Assembly: GCA_035546355.1 (NCBI GenBank)
Contig: DATKEH010000192.1
Coordinates: forward strand, 1 to 6,303
DNA from: DATKEH01 sp035546355
GTDB taxonomy: Bacteria > Acidobacteriota > Thermoanaerobaculia > Multivoradales > JAIOJS01
Direction: 5' to 3'
DNA length: 6,303 bases
Below are positions 1-6,111 of the stretch, in pieces. Each line of letters opens with the position of its first letter. Position 1 is the stretch's first letter. The position numbers and the translations under genes are program-made. Under the pieces are notes generated by a model. That model worked only from the letters and a program-made list of their open reading frames with translations. It searched no databases and was not told the DNA's origin.

Positions 1-1
1 G

Positions 2-691
2 TTCGAGCGGGTGGCGGCGCAGGATCCCGGCAACCTGATGGTCGCCGTCCGGCTGGCGGTGAGCCACTCGCTGCTCGGCCGGGACGAGGAGGCGCTGCGC
101 TGGTTCCGCCGCGCCGAGGGGATCGACGGCGAGTCGCTGGACCTGCGCCACTACCTGGGGCAGCACCACCTGCGGGCCGGCCGCTTCGAGCAGGCCGCAC
201 CGCTGCTCGAGGCGGTGGTGGCGGCCGCTCCGCAGCGGCTGCCGGCGCTCGAGGGGCTGGCGCGGGTGCGCGAGCGCCAGGGGCGGCTCGACGAGGCGGC
301 GGCGCTGGTCGAGCGGCTGGTGGCGCTCGACCGGGCGCCGGCGGCCGAGCTGCTGCGGCTGGGCGAGCTGCGCATGGCCGCCGGCCGCACCGCCCAGGCC
401 ATAGCCGCCTTCGAGCGCGCCCGGGCGCTGCAGGGGGAGGCGTTCAACCGCCACCTCGAGCTCGGGGTGCTCTACCTCGCCGACCGCCGCCTGGCCGAGG
501 CGGCGGTGGCGCTCGACCGGGTGCCGCCGGGGCATCCGGGATACCCGATGGCGCTGTTCAAGCGCGCCCAGGTCAGCGTGCTGCTCGGCGAGCCCGACCG
601 CGGCGAGCGGGTGCGCCGCGCGACTGCCCATGCCGACGCCACCACGGCGCCGTTGATCGCGCGCGAGACGCTCTTCGCCGACCGGCGCTGA
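2..691 (+). CDS. TPR-repeat protein, C-terminal part (5' end outside window)
   Basis: The frame is open from the first bases of the window and ends at TGA 689-691, giving 229 visible residues; the true start lies upstream. The GTG at position 11 is only an internal codon, because the frame reads F-E-R before it. The visible part is almost wholly tetratricopeptide repeats. The helix-turn Gly/Asp-Arg pairs recur at residues 26, 60, 94, 128 and 161, and a Gly-Glu turn lies at 196, so the spacing is 33-35. Repeats run roughly 13-46, 47-80, 81-114, 115-148, 149-181 and a degenerate last one at 182-212. TPRs form a superhelical scaffold for protein binding. No catalytic domain, membrane segment or signal is visible in this part. 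In Acidobacteriota such C-terminal TPR blocks are often fused to sulfatase-like or glycosyltransferase domains, so the missing N-terminus could be enzymatic; that is inference. The gene converges on the receptor gene with a 14-bp gap. Confidence 0.88.
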   Translation, partial: FERVAAQDPGNLMVAVRLAVSHSLLGRDEEALRWFRRAEGIDGESLDLRHYLGQHHLRAGRFEQAAPLLEAVVAAAPQRLPALEGLARVRERQGRLDEAAALVERLVALDRAPAAELLRLGELRMAAGRTAQAIAAFERARALQGEAFNRHLELGVLYLADRRLAEAAVALDRVPPGHPGYPMALFKRAQVSVLLGEPDRGERVRRATAHADATTAPLIARETLFADRR

Positions 692-705
692 ACGCGGCGG
701 GTGCC

Positions 706-3606
706 CTAGAACTCCAGCCGCACGCCGAGCCGCAGCCGGCGCGGGGCGTAGTAGGAGCGCGGCTCGCCGAACGTGGACGAGCTCACGAAGGGGTTGATGT
801 TGTAGCCCGTCTGGTTGTCGGTCAAGTTGAACAGGTCGACCACCAGCTGGGCGTTGTAGCGCTCCCCGAACGGGAAGCTCTGCGTGTAGTTGAGGTCGAT
901 CTGGTAATGGTCGTCCGAGGTGCGCGAGCCGGCCGACTCGGCGAACCGGCCGGTGCTGCTGGTGCTGGTGCTGCCGATCTGGTTGAGCAGGCCGCGGTAG
1001 TGCTCGACGTCCCACGCCTCCCAGGGTTCGCCCGACTGGTAGACGGCGAAGGCGCCGGTGGTGGCGTTCCAGGGAAGGCGGTAGTAGCCGTAGACCTTCA
1101 CCAGGTGGCGCCGATCGCCCCTGAGGTCGCCGTACTTGTTGTCCCACACCTGCCGCCCGGCGCTGTCGGCGATGAACGACGAGCCGATGAAGATGTTGTC
1201 GTCGTTGTCGGTGGTGGTGTTGTCCTGGTCGAAGTTGCCGTAGTAGTGGCTCCAGGTGTAGGAGCCGCGCACGAACAGGTCGCCTGCCCGCCGCTCTCCC
1301 TCGAGGGTCGCCTCCCAGAACTTGGTGAAGGCGCCGTCGAGCTCGGCGATGACGTAGGAGCCGCTACCCACCAGGTTGTTGGTCGGGATGTACAGCTCCT
1401 GCGGCACGCCGGCCGGCGGGTCGAACAGCAGCCGCGCGTTGTTGTTGGTGTCCTCCCAGAAGCTCGACGCGTAGCGGTAGCGGGCGTAGGCGCGCCCCGT
1501 CCAGCGGGCGTTGAAGCGCCGCGCCGTCCCCAGCAGGAACTCCTCGACGAAGCGCGGGTCGAGGTCGTCGGCGAACAGCTTGCCCGACGAGCCCGCCACC
1601 TGCGAGGTGCCGATGAAGTCGCCGTCGGCGTCGAAGAACACGTCCACCGTGCGCAGGAAGAAGTTGCGGTCCCAGGCGGCGGCGCGCGGCAGCGAGCTGG
1701 CCGAGGGGTTGTAGCGGGCGTAGCTGCCGTAGAGGGTGTCCTGGCCGTTGTAGGCCCAGGTGGCGCCCAGCCGCGGCTGGATCATCTCGTCCCAGTCGAC
1801 CTTGTACATCTCGTAGCGGTTGCCCGGCGCCGGCTCGAAGCCGGAGGTGGTCGCCGAGGTCTCGCGCAACCCCTGCCCGTACAGCGTGTCCTGGCTGAGC
1901 AGCACGCCGACGTTGAAGGTCCAGTTGTTCCAGCGGATGGTGTCGTTGACCTCGACGTTGTGCGACTCGTACTCGGTGCTGAGGTCGCCGATGGGAATGG
2001 CGCCGGCCGCCCCGGCCAGCAGGCGCGCCTGGTAGAAGATCGGCTGCCCCTGGAAGCTGGTCCTGCCTCCGGGGACGCTGATGATCCCCCAGCCGTTGGA
2101 GGTGCGCGCCAGCTGCTCCTCGTCGCTGAACCACTGGTAGCCCACGTGCAGCTCGTGCGACACCGCCTCGCCGAAGAGGTAGTCGTAGCCCACCTGGAAG
2201 CTCTGGCGGAAGAAGTCCTGGTCGTTCAGCAGGTCGTGCACGCCGACGTCGCCGCCGCCGATCCGCATCCCGTTCTCCAGGTAGCCGTAGCGGCCGATGA
2301 TCGGGGCGATGAACGCGTTGTGGGCGTCGTTGCCGGCGATCGGCGAGGGGACGAGCAGGTGGCCGATCTGATCGAGGTTGGCGATGTCCAGCGACACGCT
2401 GCCGTCGAGCGCCACCGGCACGTTGACGATCCTGTCCGGACGGCCCAGGTTCTCGTTGGCGAAATCGGTCGCCTTGAGGGTCACGAAGTTGCGGTCGTTG
2501 ATGATCCACGACCCCTCGAGGATGCCGATCTCCAGCGTCGCCTCGTTGCCCACCGAGGTCGAGGCGGCGGAGGTGCTGCCCACGCTGTCGTGGCTGTCCT
2601 CGCGCTCCGAGTCGCGGTAACTGCCGGAGAGCAGCACCGAGCTGCTGGGCGTCCAGGTGAGCTTGCCGAACAGCTCGTCCCGGGTGCTCTCGAAGTCCGG
2701 CACCGGGCCGTAGACGTTGGCGACGTTGTCGCGGTCGACCGTCGGCCGGAAGTAGGAGGCGTAGAAGTAGAGGTTGTCCTGCACCACCGGGCCGCCGACA
2801 CCGACGGTGGCCCAGTCGCGGTCCTCGTCGAAGTCGAGCGTCGGATCCTCCCGGTCCTCGGTCATCCCCGCCGTCTGCAGCTGGTAGCTCGCCTCGCCGC
2901 GGAAGCGGTTGGTGCCCGACTTGCTGACGGTGTCGATGGTGAAGCCGCCGGCGCGGTGGAAGTCGACGGCGCGGGAGCCCCCCTTGACGATCGACACCTG
3001 CTCGACGTCGTGCTTGGACGGCTCGGAGGAGAGGTTGCCGAACAGCGGCAGGTTCACGCTGACGCCGTCGAACAGGTAGACGTTGTCCTGCCCGCTGCCG
3101 CCGGCGGAGGGCCCGCGGACCGAGTTCTCGCTGTACTGCACGCCGGGGATCAGCTTCTGCAGGTCGCGGTAGTCCTGGCCCACCGGCACCTGATCGAGCA
3201 CCACCTCGGAGATCTCGGACTTGACCTCGGCCGAGGCGAGGCTGAGCAGCGAGCCCTCGGAAACGACCTCGATCGACTCCTCGATGGTCTCCGCCAACAT
3301 CACCTGCACCGAGGTCTGTTGGTCGAGCAGCACCTCGACGTCGCGGTCCACCCGGGCCAGGCCCTCGAGCCGGAAGCTCAGCGCGTAGACCCCCGGCGGC
3401 AGCTGCGGCAGCAGGAAGTCGCCGTTGTCGAGCGTCGTGGTGGCGCGCGGGCGCGGCAGCACGTCGCTGCGCGCCTCCACCACCACTCCCGGCAAGCCGG
3501 CCCCGTCGGTGCTCGTCACCCGCCCGGCGATCGAACCGGTCTGCTGCGCCCATGCCGCCGGCGCCAGCAGCAACGCCACGAACAGGAGTCCCAGGCTCTT
3601 CCTCAT
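706..3606 (-). CDS. TonB-dependent receptor, Oar-like, with N-terminal carboxypeptidase-regulatory-like domain
   Basis: Outer-membrane receptor that takes up a substrate with energy from TonB-ExbB-ExbD; 966 residues. The start is ATG 3604-3606. It is preceded by a strong AGGAGG at 7 nt and followed at once by a signal peptide (MRKS, hydrophobic 5-18, cleavage after AWA at 20). Residues 21-103 form a carboxypeptidase-regulatory-like beta-sandwich (TGSIAGRV, then a Gly-rich turn near 36-40 and PPGVYALSFRLEG at 70-82). A TonB-box-like stretch, SIEVVSEG, lies at 111-118. The plug spans about 125-237 and includes DNVYLFDGVSVN (174-185), DVEQVSIVKGG (200-210) and SKSGTNRFRG (228-237). The rest is a beta-barrel with alternating aromatic strands, ending in RLEF with the terminal Phe recognised by the BAM machinery. 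The length is normal for Oar-like receptors, which are expanded in Acidobacteriota and Bacteroidota. The substrate cannot be told. It is divergent from a sodium symporter, which suggests a shared substrate. A frame extension upstream of 3606 has no signal sequence and runs through the promoter region, so I reject it. Confidence 0.95.
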   Translation of the reverse strand: MRKSLGLLFVALLLAPAAWAQQTGSIAGRVTSTDGAGLPGVVVEARSDVLPRPRATTTLDNGDFLLPQLPPGVYALSFRLEGLARVDRDVEVLLDQQTSVQVMLAETIEESIEVVSEGSLLSLASAEVKSEISEVVLDQVPVGQDYRDLQKLIPGVQYSENSVRGPSAGGSGQDNVYLFDGVSVNLPLFGNLSSEPSKHDVEQVSIVKGGSRAVDFHRAGGFTIDTVSKSGTNRFRGEASYQLQTAGMTEDREDPTLDFDEDRDWATVGVGGPVVQDNLYFYASYFRPTVDRDNVANVYGPVPDFESTRDELFGKLTWTPSSSVLLSGSYRDSEREDSHDSVGSTSAASTSVGNEATLEIGILEGSWIINDRNFVTLKATDFANENLGRPDRIVNVPVALDGSVSLDIANLDQIGHLLVPSPIAGNDAHNAFIAPIIGRYGYLENGMRIGGGDVGVHDLLNDQDFFRQSFQVGYDYLFGEAVSHELHVGYQWFSDEEQLARTSNGWGIISVPGGRTSFQGQPIFYQARLLAGAAGAIPIGDLSTEYESHNVEVNDTIRWNNWTFNVGVLLSQDTLYGQGLRETSATTSGFEPAPGNRYEMYKVDWDEMIQPRLGATWAYNGQDTLYGSYARYNPSASSLPRAAAWDRNFFLRTVDVFFDADGDFIGTSQVAGSSGKLFADDLDPRFVEEFLLGTARRFNARWTGRAYARYRYASSFWEDTNNNARLLFDPPAGVPQELYIPTNNLVGSGSYVIAELDGAFTKFWEATLEGERRAGDLFVRGSYTWSHYYGNFDQDNTTTDNDDNIFIGSSFIADSAGRQVWDNKYGDLRGDRRHLVKVYGYYRLPWNATTGAFAVYQSGEPWEAWDVEHYRGLLNQIGSTSTSSTGRFAESAGSRTSDDHYQIDLNYTQSFPFGERYNAQLVVDLFNLTDNQTGYNINPFVSSSTFGEPRSYYAPRRLRLGVRLEF

Positions 3607-3613
3607 CGCAAGT

Positions 3614-3619
3614 CCTCCT
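3614..3619 (-). promoter_or_regulatory. Shine-Dalgarno site of the TonB-dependent receptor
   Basis: On the minus strand this reads AGGAGG, a perfect anti-16S match, within GAGGAGGA at 3613-3620. It lies 7 nt upstream of ATG 3604-3606. This decides the start: the same frame stays open for 103 more codons upstream, but only this ATG has a good ribosome site and leads directly into a signal peptide. Confidence 0.85.
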
Positions 3620-3632
3620 CGAATGTCCCGGC

Positions 3633-3740
3633 GGCGGCAGGGCGTCCGCGCCGCCAGGGGTGGGAGAGGGAGCCGGGCGGAGGGCAAACCTGGCGAGGGT
3701 CCCTCGGGCAGCGACGCTGCCGCGAGCCGCCACGGCGGCT
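3633..3740 (-). other. Structured leader of the receptor mRNA: row of perfect hairpins
   Basis: If transcription starts near 3799, the receptor mRNA has a leader of about 190 nt. Within it I see three back-to-back perfect inverted repeats. The first is 3725-3740 (6-bp stem, 4-nt loop), the second 3707-3721 (6-bp stem, 3-nt loop) and the third 3694-3706 (5-bp stem, 3-nt loop, or a 6+6 palindrome with one central base). Gaps between them are 3 nt and 0 nt. A fourth, looser hairpin pairs 3633-3638 with 3650-3655 around an 11-nt loop. None covers the ribosome site at 3614-3619. There is no U-tract, so these are not ordinary intrinsic terminators. Possible roles are mRNA stabilisation, a regulatory RNA element or a protein-binding site. 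High GC makes chance stems common, but adjacency of three perfect ones is notable. Confidence 0.4.
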
Positions 3741-3749
3741 GCGGAATCG

Positions 3750-3862
3750 GTACGGCCCGGAGACTTCCCACGTGGCGTGTATCCGCATCGGCTCTGATCA
3801 CCTGCAACGTAGCACACGCCGTACGGAGGCACAATCGCCGCCGTCGAGCGACGAGCGTACGG
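3750..3862. repeat. Three copies of GTACGG in the divergent control region (candidate operators)
   Basis: GTACGG occurs at 3750-3755, 3821-3826 and 3857-3862, all in the same orientation. The middle copy is part of the palindrome CCGTACGG (3819-3826). The right copy shares the 7-mer CGTACGG with it, at 3820-3826 and 3856-3862, exactly 36 bp apart. The middle copy lies in the spacer of the receptor promoter candidate and the right copy in the spacer of the symporter promoter candidate. A further 8-bp palindrome, CCACGTGG, is at 3768-3775, and TGATCA is at 3795-3800. A repressor or activator that controls both divergent genes would fit this layout. No known regulator motif is recognised. Confidence 0.3.
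3806..3834 (-). promoter_or_regulatory. Candidate sigma-70-type promoter of the TonB-dependent receptor
   Basis: On the minus strand the -35 box reads TTGTGC (3829-3834). It is followed by a 17-nt spacer and then the -10 box TACGTT (3806-3811), which keeps the three most conserved bases, TA---T. The bases just before the -10 are TGC, an extended -10 motif. Predicted transcription start is near 3799. The spacer contains the perfect palindrome CCGTACGG at 3819-3826, a plausible operator position. The -35 itself is only a partial match, and no start site can be proven from sequence. Confidence 0.4.
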
Positions 3863-3877
3863 CGCCAGCGATAGGAT
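3848..3877 (+). promoter_or_regulatory. Candidate promoter of the symporter, close to its start codon
   Basis: A -10-like TAGGAT lies at 3872-3877, only 9 nt before the GTG start. A weak -35-like GCGACG sits at 3848-3853, 18 nt further upstream. Transcription would begin at about 3884-3887, making the mRNA leaderless or nearly so. The competing reading is that AGGA at 3873-3876 is a weak Shine-Dalgarno site 10 nt from the start, with a promoter further upstream. Both cannot be used by the same transcript. I lean slightly to the promoter reading because the spacing to GTG is long for so short a ribosome site. Confidence 0.35.
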
Positions 3878-3886
3878 CGCCGCTCC

Positions 3887-5338
3887 GTGACCGTCGGCGC
3901 CATCGACCTCGCCATCCTCCTCGCCTACCTCGCGGGCGTGGTCGCCCTCGGGCTGTGGATCGGCCGCGGCGCCCGCACCGTCGCCGCCTACGTGGTGGGC
4001 GACCGCGATCTGCCCTGGTGGGCGCTGCTGGGCTCGATCGTCGCCACCGAGACCAGCACCATCACCTTCCTCTCCATCCCCGGCTTCGCCTACGGCGCCG
4101 ACTTCACCTGGCTGCAGATCGCCTTCGGCTTCCTGCTCGGGCGCCTGGCGGTGGCGGCGCTGCTGCTGCCGCAGTACTTCGCCGGCTCCTACTTCACCGC
4201 CTACGAGGTGCTGCACCGCTACTTCGGCGGCGCCGTCAAGCAGGTGGCGGCGCTGCTCTTCGTCGCCACCCGCACCGGCGCCGACGGGCTGCGGCTGTTC
4301 CTCTCGGCCATCGTGCTGCAGGAGATGACCGGCATCCCCATGGCCTGGGCGGTGGTGGCGCTGGGGCTGACCACCATCGTCTACACCTACCTCGGCGGCA
4401 TGCGGGCGGTGGTGTGGACCGACGTCGTGCAGCTGGTCGTCTACCTCGGCGGCGCCGGGGTGGCCCTGGGGCTGATCCTCGAGGCGCTGCCCGGCGGCTG
4501 GGGGCAGCTGATGGCCATGGGCCAGGCGGCCGGCAAGCTGCGCCTCTTCGACCTCACCCTCGACCCGGCGCAGCCCTACGGCCTGTGGGCCGGCCTGGTG
4601 GGGGGGATCTTCATCACCCTCGGCTCGCACGGCGTCGACCAGCTGATGGTGCAGCGCTACCTGAGCGCCCGCAGCCTCGCCGACGCCCGCCGCGCCCTGA
4701 CGCTGTCCGGCGTCGTGATCGTCGCCCAGTTCGCCCTCTTCCTGCTCATCGGCGTCGCCCTGTGGGCCTTCTACCAGCTGGCGCCGCCGGCCGTTCCCTT
4801 CGACCGCCCCGACCGGGTGTTCGTCCGCTTCATCCTCGAACAGATGCCGGTGGGGGTGCTGGGGCTGCTGCTCGGCGCCGTCTTCGCCGCCGCCATGTCC
4901 ACCCTGTCGAGCTCGCTCAACTCCTGCGCCTCCACCGCCGCCAACGACCTGTGGCTGCCGCTGGCGCGCTCGCGGCCGACGCCCGAGCGCCAGCTGCGGG
5001 TGGTCCGCGTGCTGACCGCCGTCTTCGGTCTTGCGCAGATCGGCGTCGGCATCGGCGGCCAGTGGCTCACCGCCTCGGTGATCAACAGCGTGCTCGGGTT
5101 CGTGGCGTTCACCACCGGCATCGTGCTCGGGGTGTTCTTCCTCGGCATGTACACCCGCCGGGTCGGCCAGCGCGCGGCGCTGACCGGCATGGTCCTCGGC
5201 CTGGCGGCTATGGCCTGGGTGTTCTTCGCCACCCCGCTCGCCTGGCCCTGGTTCGCCCTGGTCGGCTCGGCGCTGACCTTCGTCCTCGGCTGGGCGGCGA
5301 GCCTGGTGTGGCCGCGGCGGCCGCTACGCCAGCGTTGA
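3887..5338 (+). CDS. Sodium:solute symporter (SSS/SLC5 family), substrate unknown
   Basis: Inner-membrane secondary transporter of 483 residues that couples sodium entry to solute uptake (LeuT fold). About 13 membrane segments can be picked out: 5-25, 43-64, 74-96, 117-140, 151-170, 176-199, 231-248, 270-296, 320-345, 373-393, 397-420, 428-448 and 453-475. Family signatures are YTYLGGMRAVVWTDVVQ (166-182, with Asp179 as in SGLT proteins) and DQLMVQRYLSAR (251-262). In AAMSTLSSSLNS (335-346), Ser338 and Thr339 align by eye with the Na2-site serines of vSGLT. The segment SIVATETSTITFLSIPGFAYG near 50-70 looks more like the SMVT/SMCT (carboxylate and vitamin) branch than the glucose branch, but this does not fix the substrate. 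The start GTG 3887 is the first start after an in-frame TAG at 3872-3874, and the next in-frame GTG would cut into the first membrane segment. It is divergent from the TonB-dependent receptor and probably works with it. Confidence 0.93.
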   Translation: MTVGAIDLAILLAYLAGVVALGLWIGRGARTVAAYVVGDRDLPWWALLGSIVATETSTITFLSIPGFAYGADFTWLQIAFGFLLGRLAVAALLLPQYFAGSYFTAYEVLHRYFGGAVKQVAALLFVATRTGADGLRLFLSAIVLQEMTGIPMAWAVVALGLTTIVYTYLGGMRAVVWTDVVQLVVYLGGAGVALGLILEALPGGWGQLMAMGQAAGKLRLFDLTLDPAQPYGLWAGLVGGIFITLGSHGVDQLMVQRYLSARSLADARRALTLSGVVIVAQFALFLLIGVALWAFYQLAPPAVPFDRPDRVFVRFILEQMPVGVLGLLLGAVFAAAMSTLSSSLNSCASTAANDLWLPLARSRPTPERQLRVVRVLTAVFGLAQIGVGIGGQWLTASVINSVLGFVAFTTGIVLGVFFLGMYTRRVGQRAALTGMVLGLAAMAWVFFATPLAWPWFALVGSALTFVLGWAASLVWPRRPLRQR

Positions 5339-5364
5339 CGGCGGGCTCGCGGCCGTGATAGGAA
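5335..5364 (+). promoter_or_regulatory. Weak candidate promoter for the secreted-protein gene
   Basis: A good -35 hexamer, TTGACG (5335-5340), overlaps the TGA stop of the symporter gene. Eighteen nt later comes TAGGAA (5359-5364), preceded by TGA as an extended -10. The -10 match is poor. The arrangement (GACG, 18-nt spacer, TAGGA) is the same as that proposed for the symporter. If real, it would give the downstream gene its own transcript with a leader of about 75 nt; otherwise that gene is read through from the symporter. Confidence 0.25.
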
Positions 5365-5384
5365 ATCCCGGCTCCCCAAAACCT

Positions 5385-5400
5385 GGCCGCCCTGCCGGCC
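5385..5400 (+). terminator. Weak hairpin between symporter and secreted-protein gene
   Basis: GGCCG (5385-5389) pairs with CGGCC (5396-5400) around a 6-nt loop. The 3' side continues TGGCTCTAAC, so there is no run of T. It lies within the 106-bp gap after the symporter stop. It could be a weak terminator or attenuator, or a chance stem in GC-rich DNA. Confidence 0.15.
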
Positions 5401-5434
5401 TGGCTCTAACAGAAACGTTGCGACCCCGAGTCGC

Positions 5435-5440
5435 GGGAGG
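5435..5440 (+). promoter_or_regulatory. Shine-Dalgarno site of the secreted-protein gene
   Basis: GGGAGG lies 4 nt before ATG 5445-5447, slightly close but a strong match. It selects this ATG over the upstream in-frame GTG at 5355: the 30 residues between them are Pro/Gly/Arg-rich and would put a non-secretory stretch ahead of a clear signal peptide. Confidence 0.7.
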
Positions 5441-5444
5441 ATCC

Positions 5445-6110
5445 ATGCGTCACCTCGTCCTTGCCTCGTGCTTCCTCGGACTTCTGGCGGTCGGCTCGTG
5501 GGCGGCCGCCGAGACGATGCCGGCAGCCACGCCCACTCCCGGCGAGCCGGACCTCGACGCGGTGCGCGCGGCCGCCGAGCGGTTCCGCGACATCGAGGTC
5601 GCCCTGGCGGAGGGGTACGTGCGCGACCCGATGGACATCTGCGAAGTCGCCGCGCTGATGGGGCAGCCGGCGGAGCTGGGGGCGATGGGGATCCACTACT
5701 TCCGCCCCGACCTGCTCGGCATCACCGCCACCGCGCCGCGGGTCGACGGCAACGGCACCCACATCGACTTCCTGCAGCCGTCCATCCTGATCTACGAGCC
5801 GCAAGCGGACGGCGGCCTGGAGCTGGTGGCGGTCGAGAACCTGGTGTTCCAGGAGTCATGGCATGCGGCGGGCCACGACGGCCCTCCGGCGTTCCACGGC
5901 GTGCCCTACGAGACGATGATCGACGACCCGGAGACCGAGATCGACGAGGCCCACATGTTCGAGGCGCACTACGACCGCCACGTGTGGGTCTTCCGCGACA
6001 ACCCCAGCGGCGTCTTCGCCCAGTTCAACCCGGCGGTCAGCTGCGAGCACCATGGCAAGCAGGCGAGCCACGCGATGGAGGCGACGAGCGGCGAAGCGAC
6101 AGACCGCTGA
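5445..6110 (+). CDS. Secreted His-rich conserved protein of unknown function
   Basis: 221 residues. A signal peptide is clear: MRH, hydrophobic core 4-19, and likely cleavage after the AAA at 20-22, so the mature protein should be periplasmic or extracellular. Cys9 is too early for a lipoprotein signal. A Pro/Thr-rich linker (25-35) leads to a predicted helix (37-57, AVRAAAERFRDIEVALAEGY), then a compact domain with RDPMDICEVAALMG (60-73), GAMGIHYFRPDLLG (79-92), SILIYEPQADGGLELVAVEN (113-132), PPAFHGVPYE (147-156) and AHMFEAHYDRHVWVFRDNPSG (169-189), closing with FNPAVSCEHH (194-203). The mature part has ten or more His (84, 106, 140, 144, 151, 170, 175, 179, 202, 203, 209) and only two Cys, 66 and 200, which could form a disulphide. 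The style matches uncharacterised secreted proteins I have seen in proteobacteria, but I cannot assign a named domain or a function. It follows the symporter by 106 bp on the same strand, and co-transcription is possible but unproven. Confidence 0.82.
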   Translation: MRHLVLASCFLGLLAVGSWAAAETMPAATPTPGEPDLDAVRAAAERFRDIEVALAEGYVRDPMDICEVAALMGQPAELGAMGIHYFRPDLLGITATAPRVDGNGTHIDFLQPSILIYEPQADGGLELVAVENLVFQESWHAAGHDGPPAFHGVPYETMIDDPETEIDEAHMFEAHYDRHVWVFRDNPSGVFAQFNPAVSCEHHGKQASHAMEATSGEATDR

Positions 6111-6111
6111 T

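Noticed and set aside
692..705. Bidirectional terminator between the convergent TPR and receptor genes
   Set aside because: The gap is only 14 bp and shows no hairpin with a T-run on either strand.
3720..3780. Possible cobalamin riboswitch (minus strand has GTGGGAAG followed by a GATTCCG stretch)
   Set aside because: The short strings recall conserved cobalamin-riboswitch boxes, but the stem between them does not pair and the B12-box sequence is missing. A covariance-model scan of 3607-3800 would settle it.
3425..3874. A 149-codon plus-strand open frame reaching into the divergent control region
   Set aside because: It is antisense to the receptor's N-terminus for much of its length and has no domain-like composition; it ends within the symporter promoter region.
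3607..3915. N-terminal extension of the receptor by 103 codons
   Set aside because: It is Arg/Pro-rich, would bury the signal peptide inside the protein, overlaps the start of the divergent symporter, and lacks a ribosome site as good as that of ATG 3604-3606.
1364..4630. A 1088-codon open frame on the minus strand overlapping the receptor and antisense to the symporter
   Set aside because: It is an out-of-frame shadow with biased Arg/Gly/Ala/Gln composition and no ribosome site or recognisable motif.
907..5358. A 1483-codon open frame on the plus strand crossing the receptor and the symporter
   Set aside because: It is antisense to the receptor, then runs in a shifted frame through the symporter. 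Its translation is a low-complexity run of Ala, Gly, Val, Arg, Pro and His with no domain. Long false frames are expected in DNA this GC-rich.
5355..5444. Upstream GTG start at 5355 for the secreted-protein gene
   Set aside because: It would add 30 Pro/Gly/Arg-rich residues before a clear signal peptide. The GGGAGG site just before ATG 5445 supports the shorter form.
5445..5475. Lipoprotein signal (LASC at residues 6-9)
   Set aside because: The Cys is at residue 9, before most of the hydrophobic core, which is too early for a lipobox. Cleavage after the AAA at 20-22 fits better.
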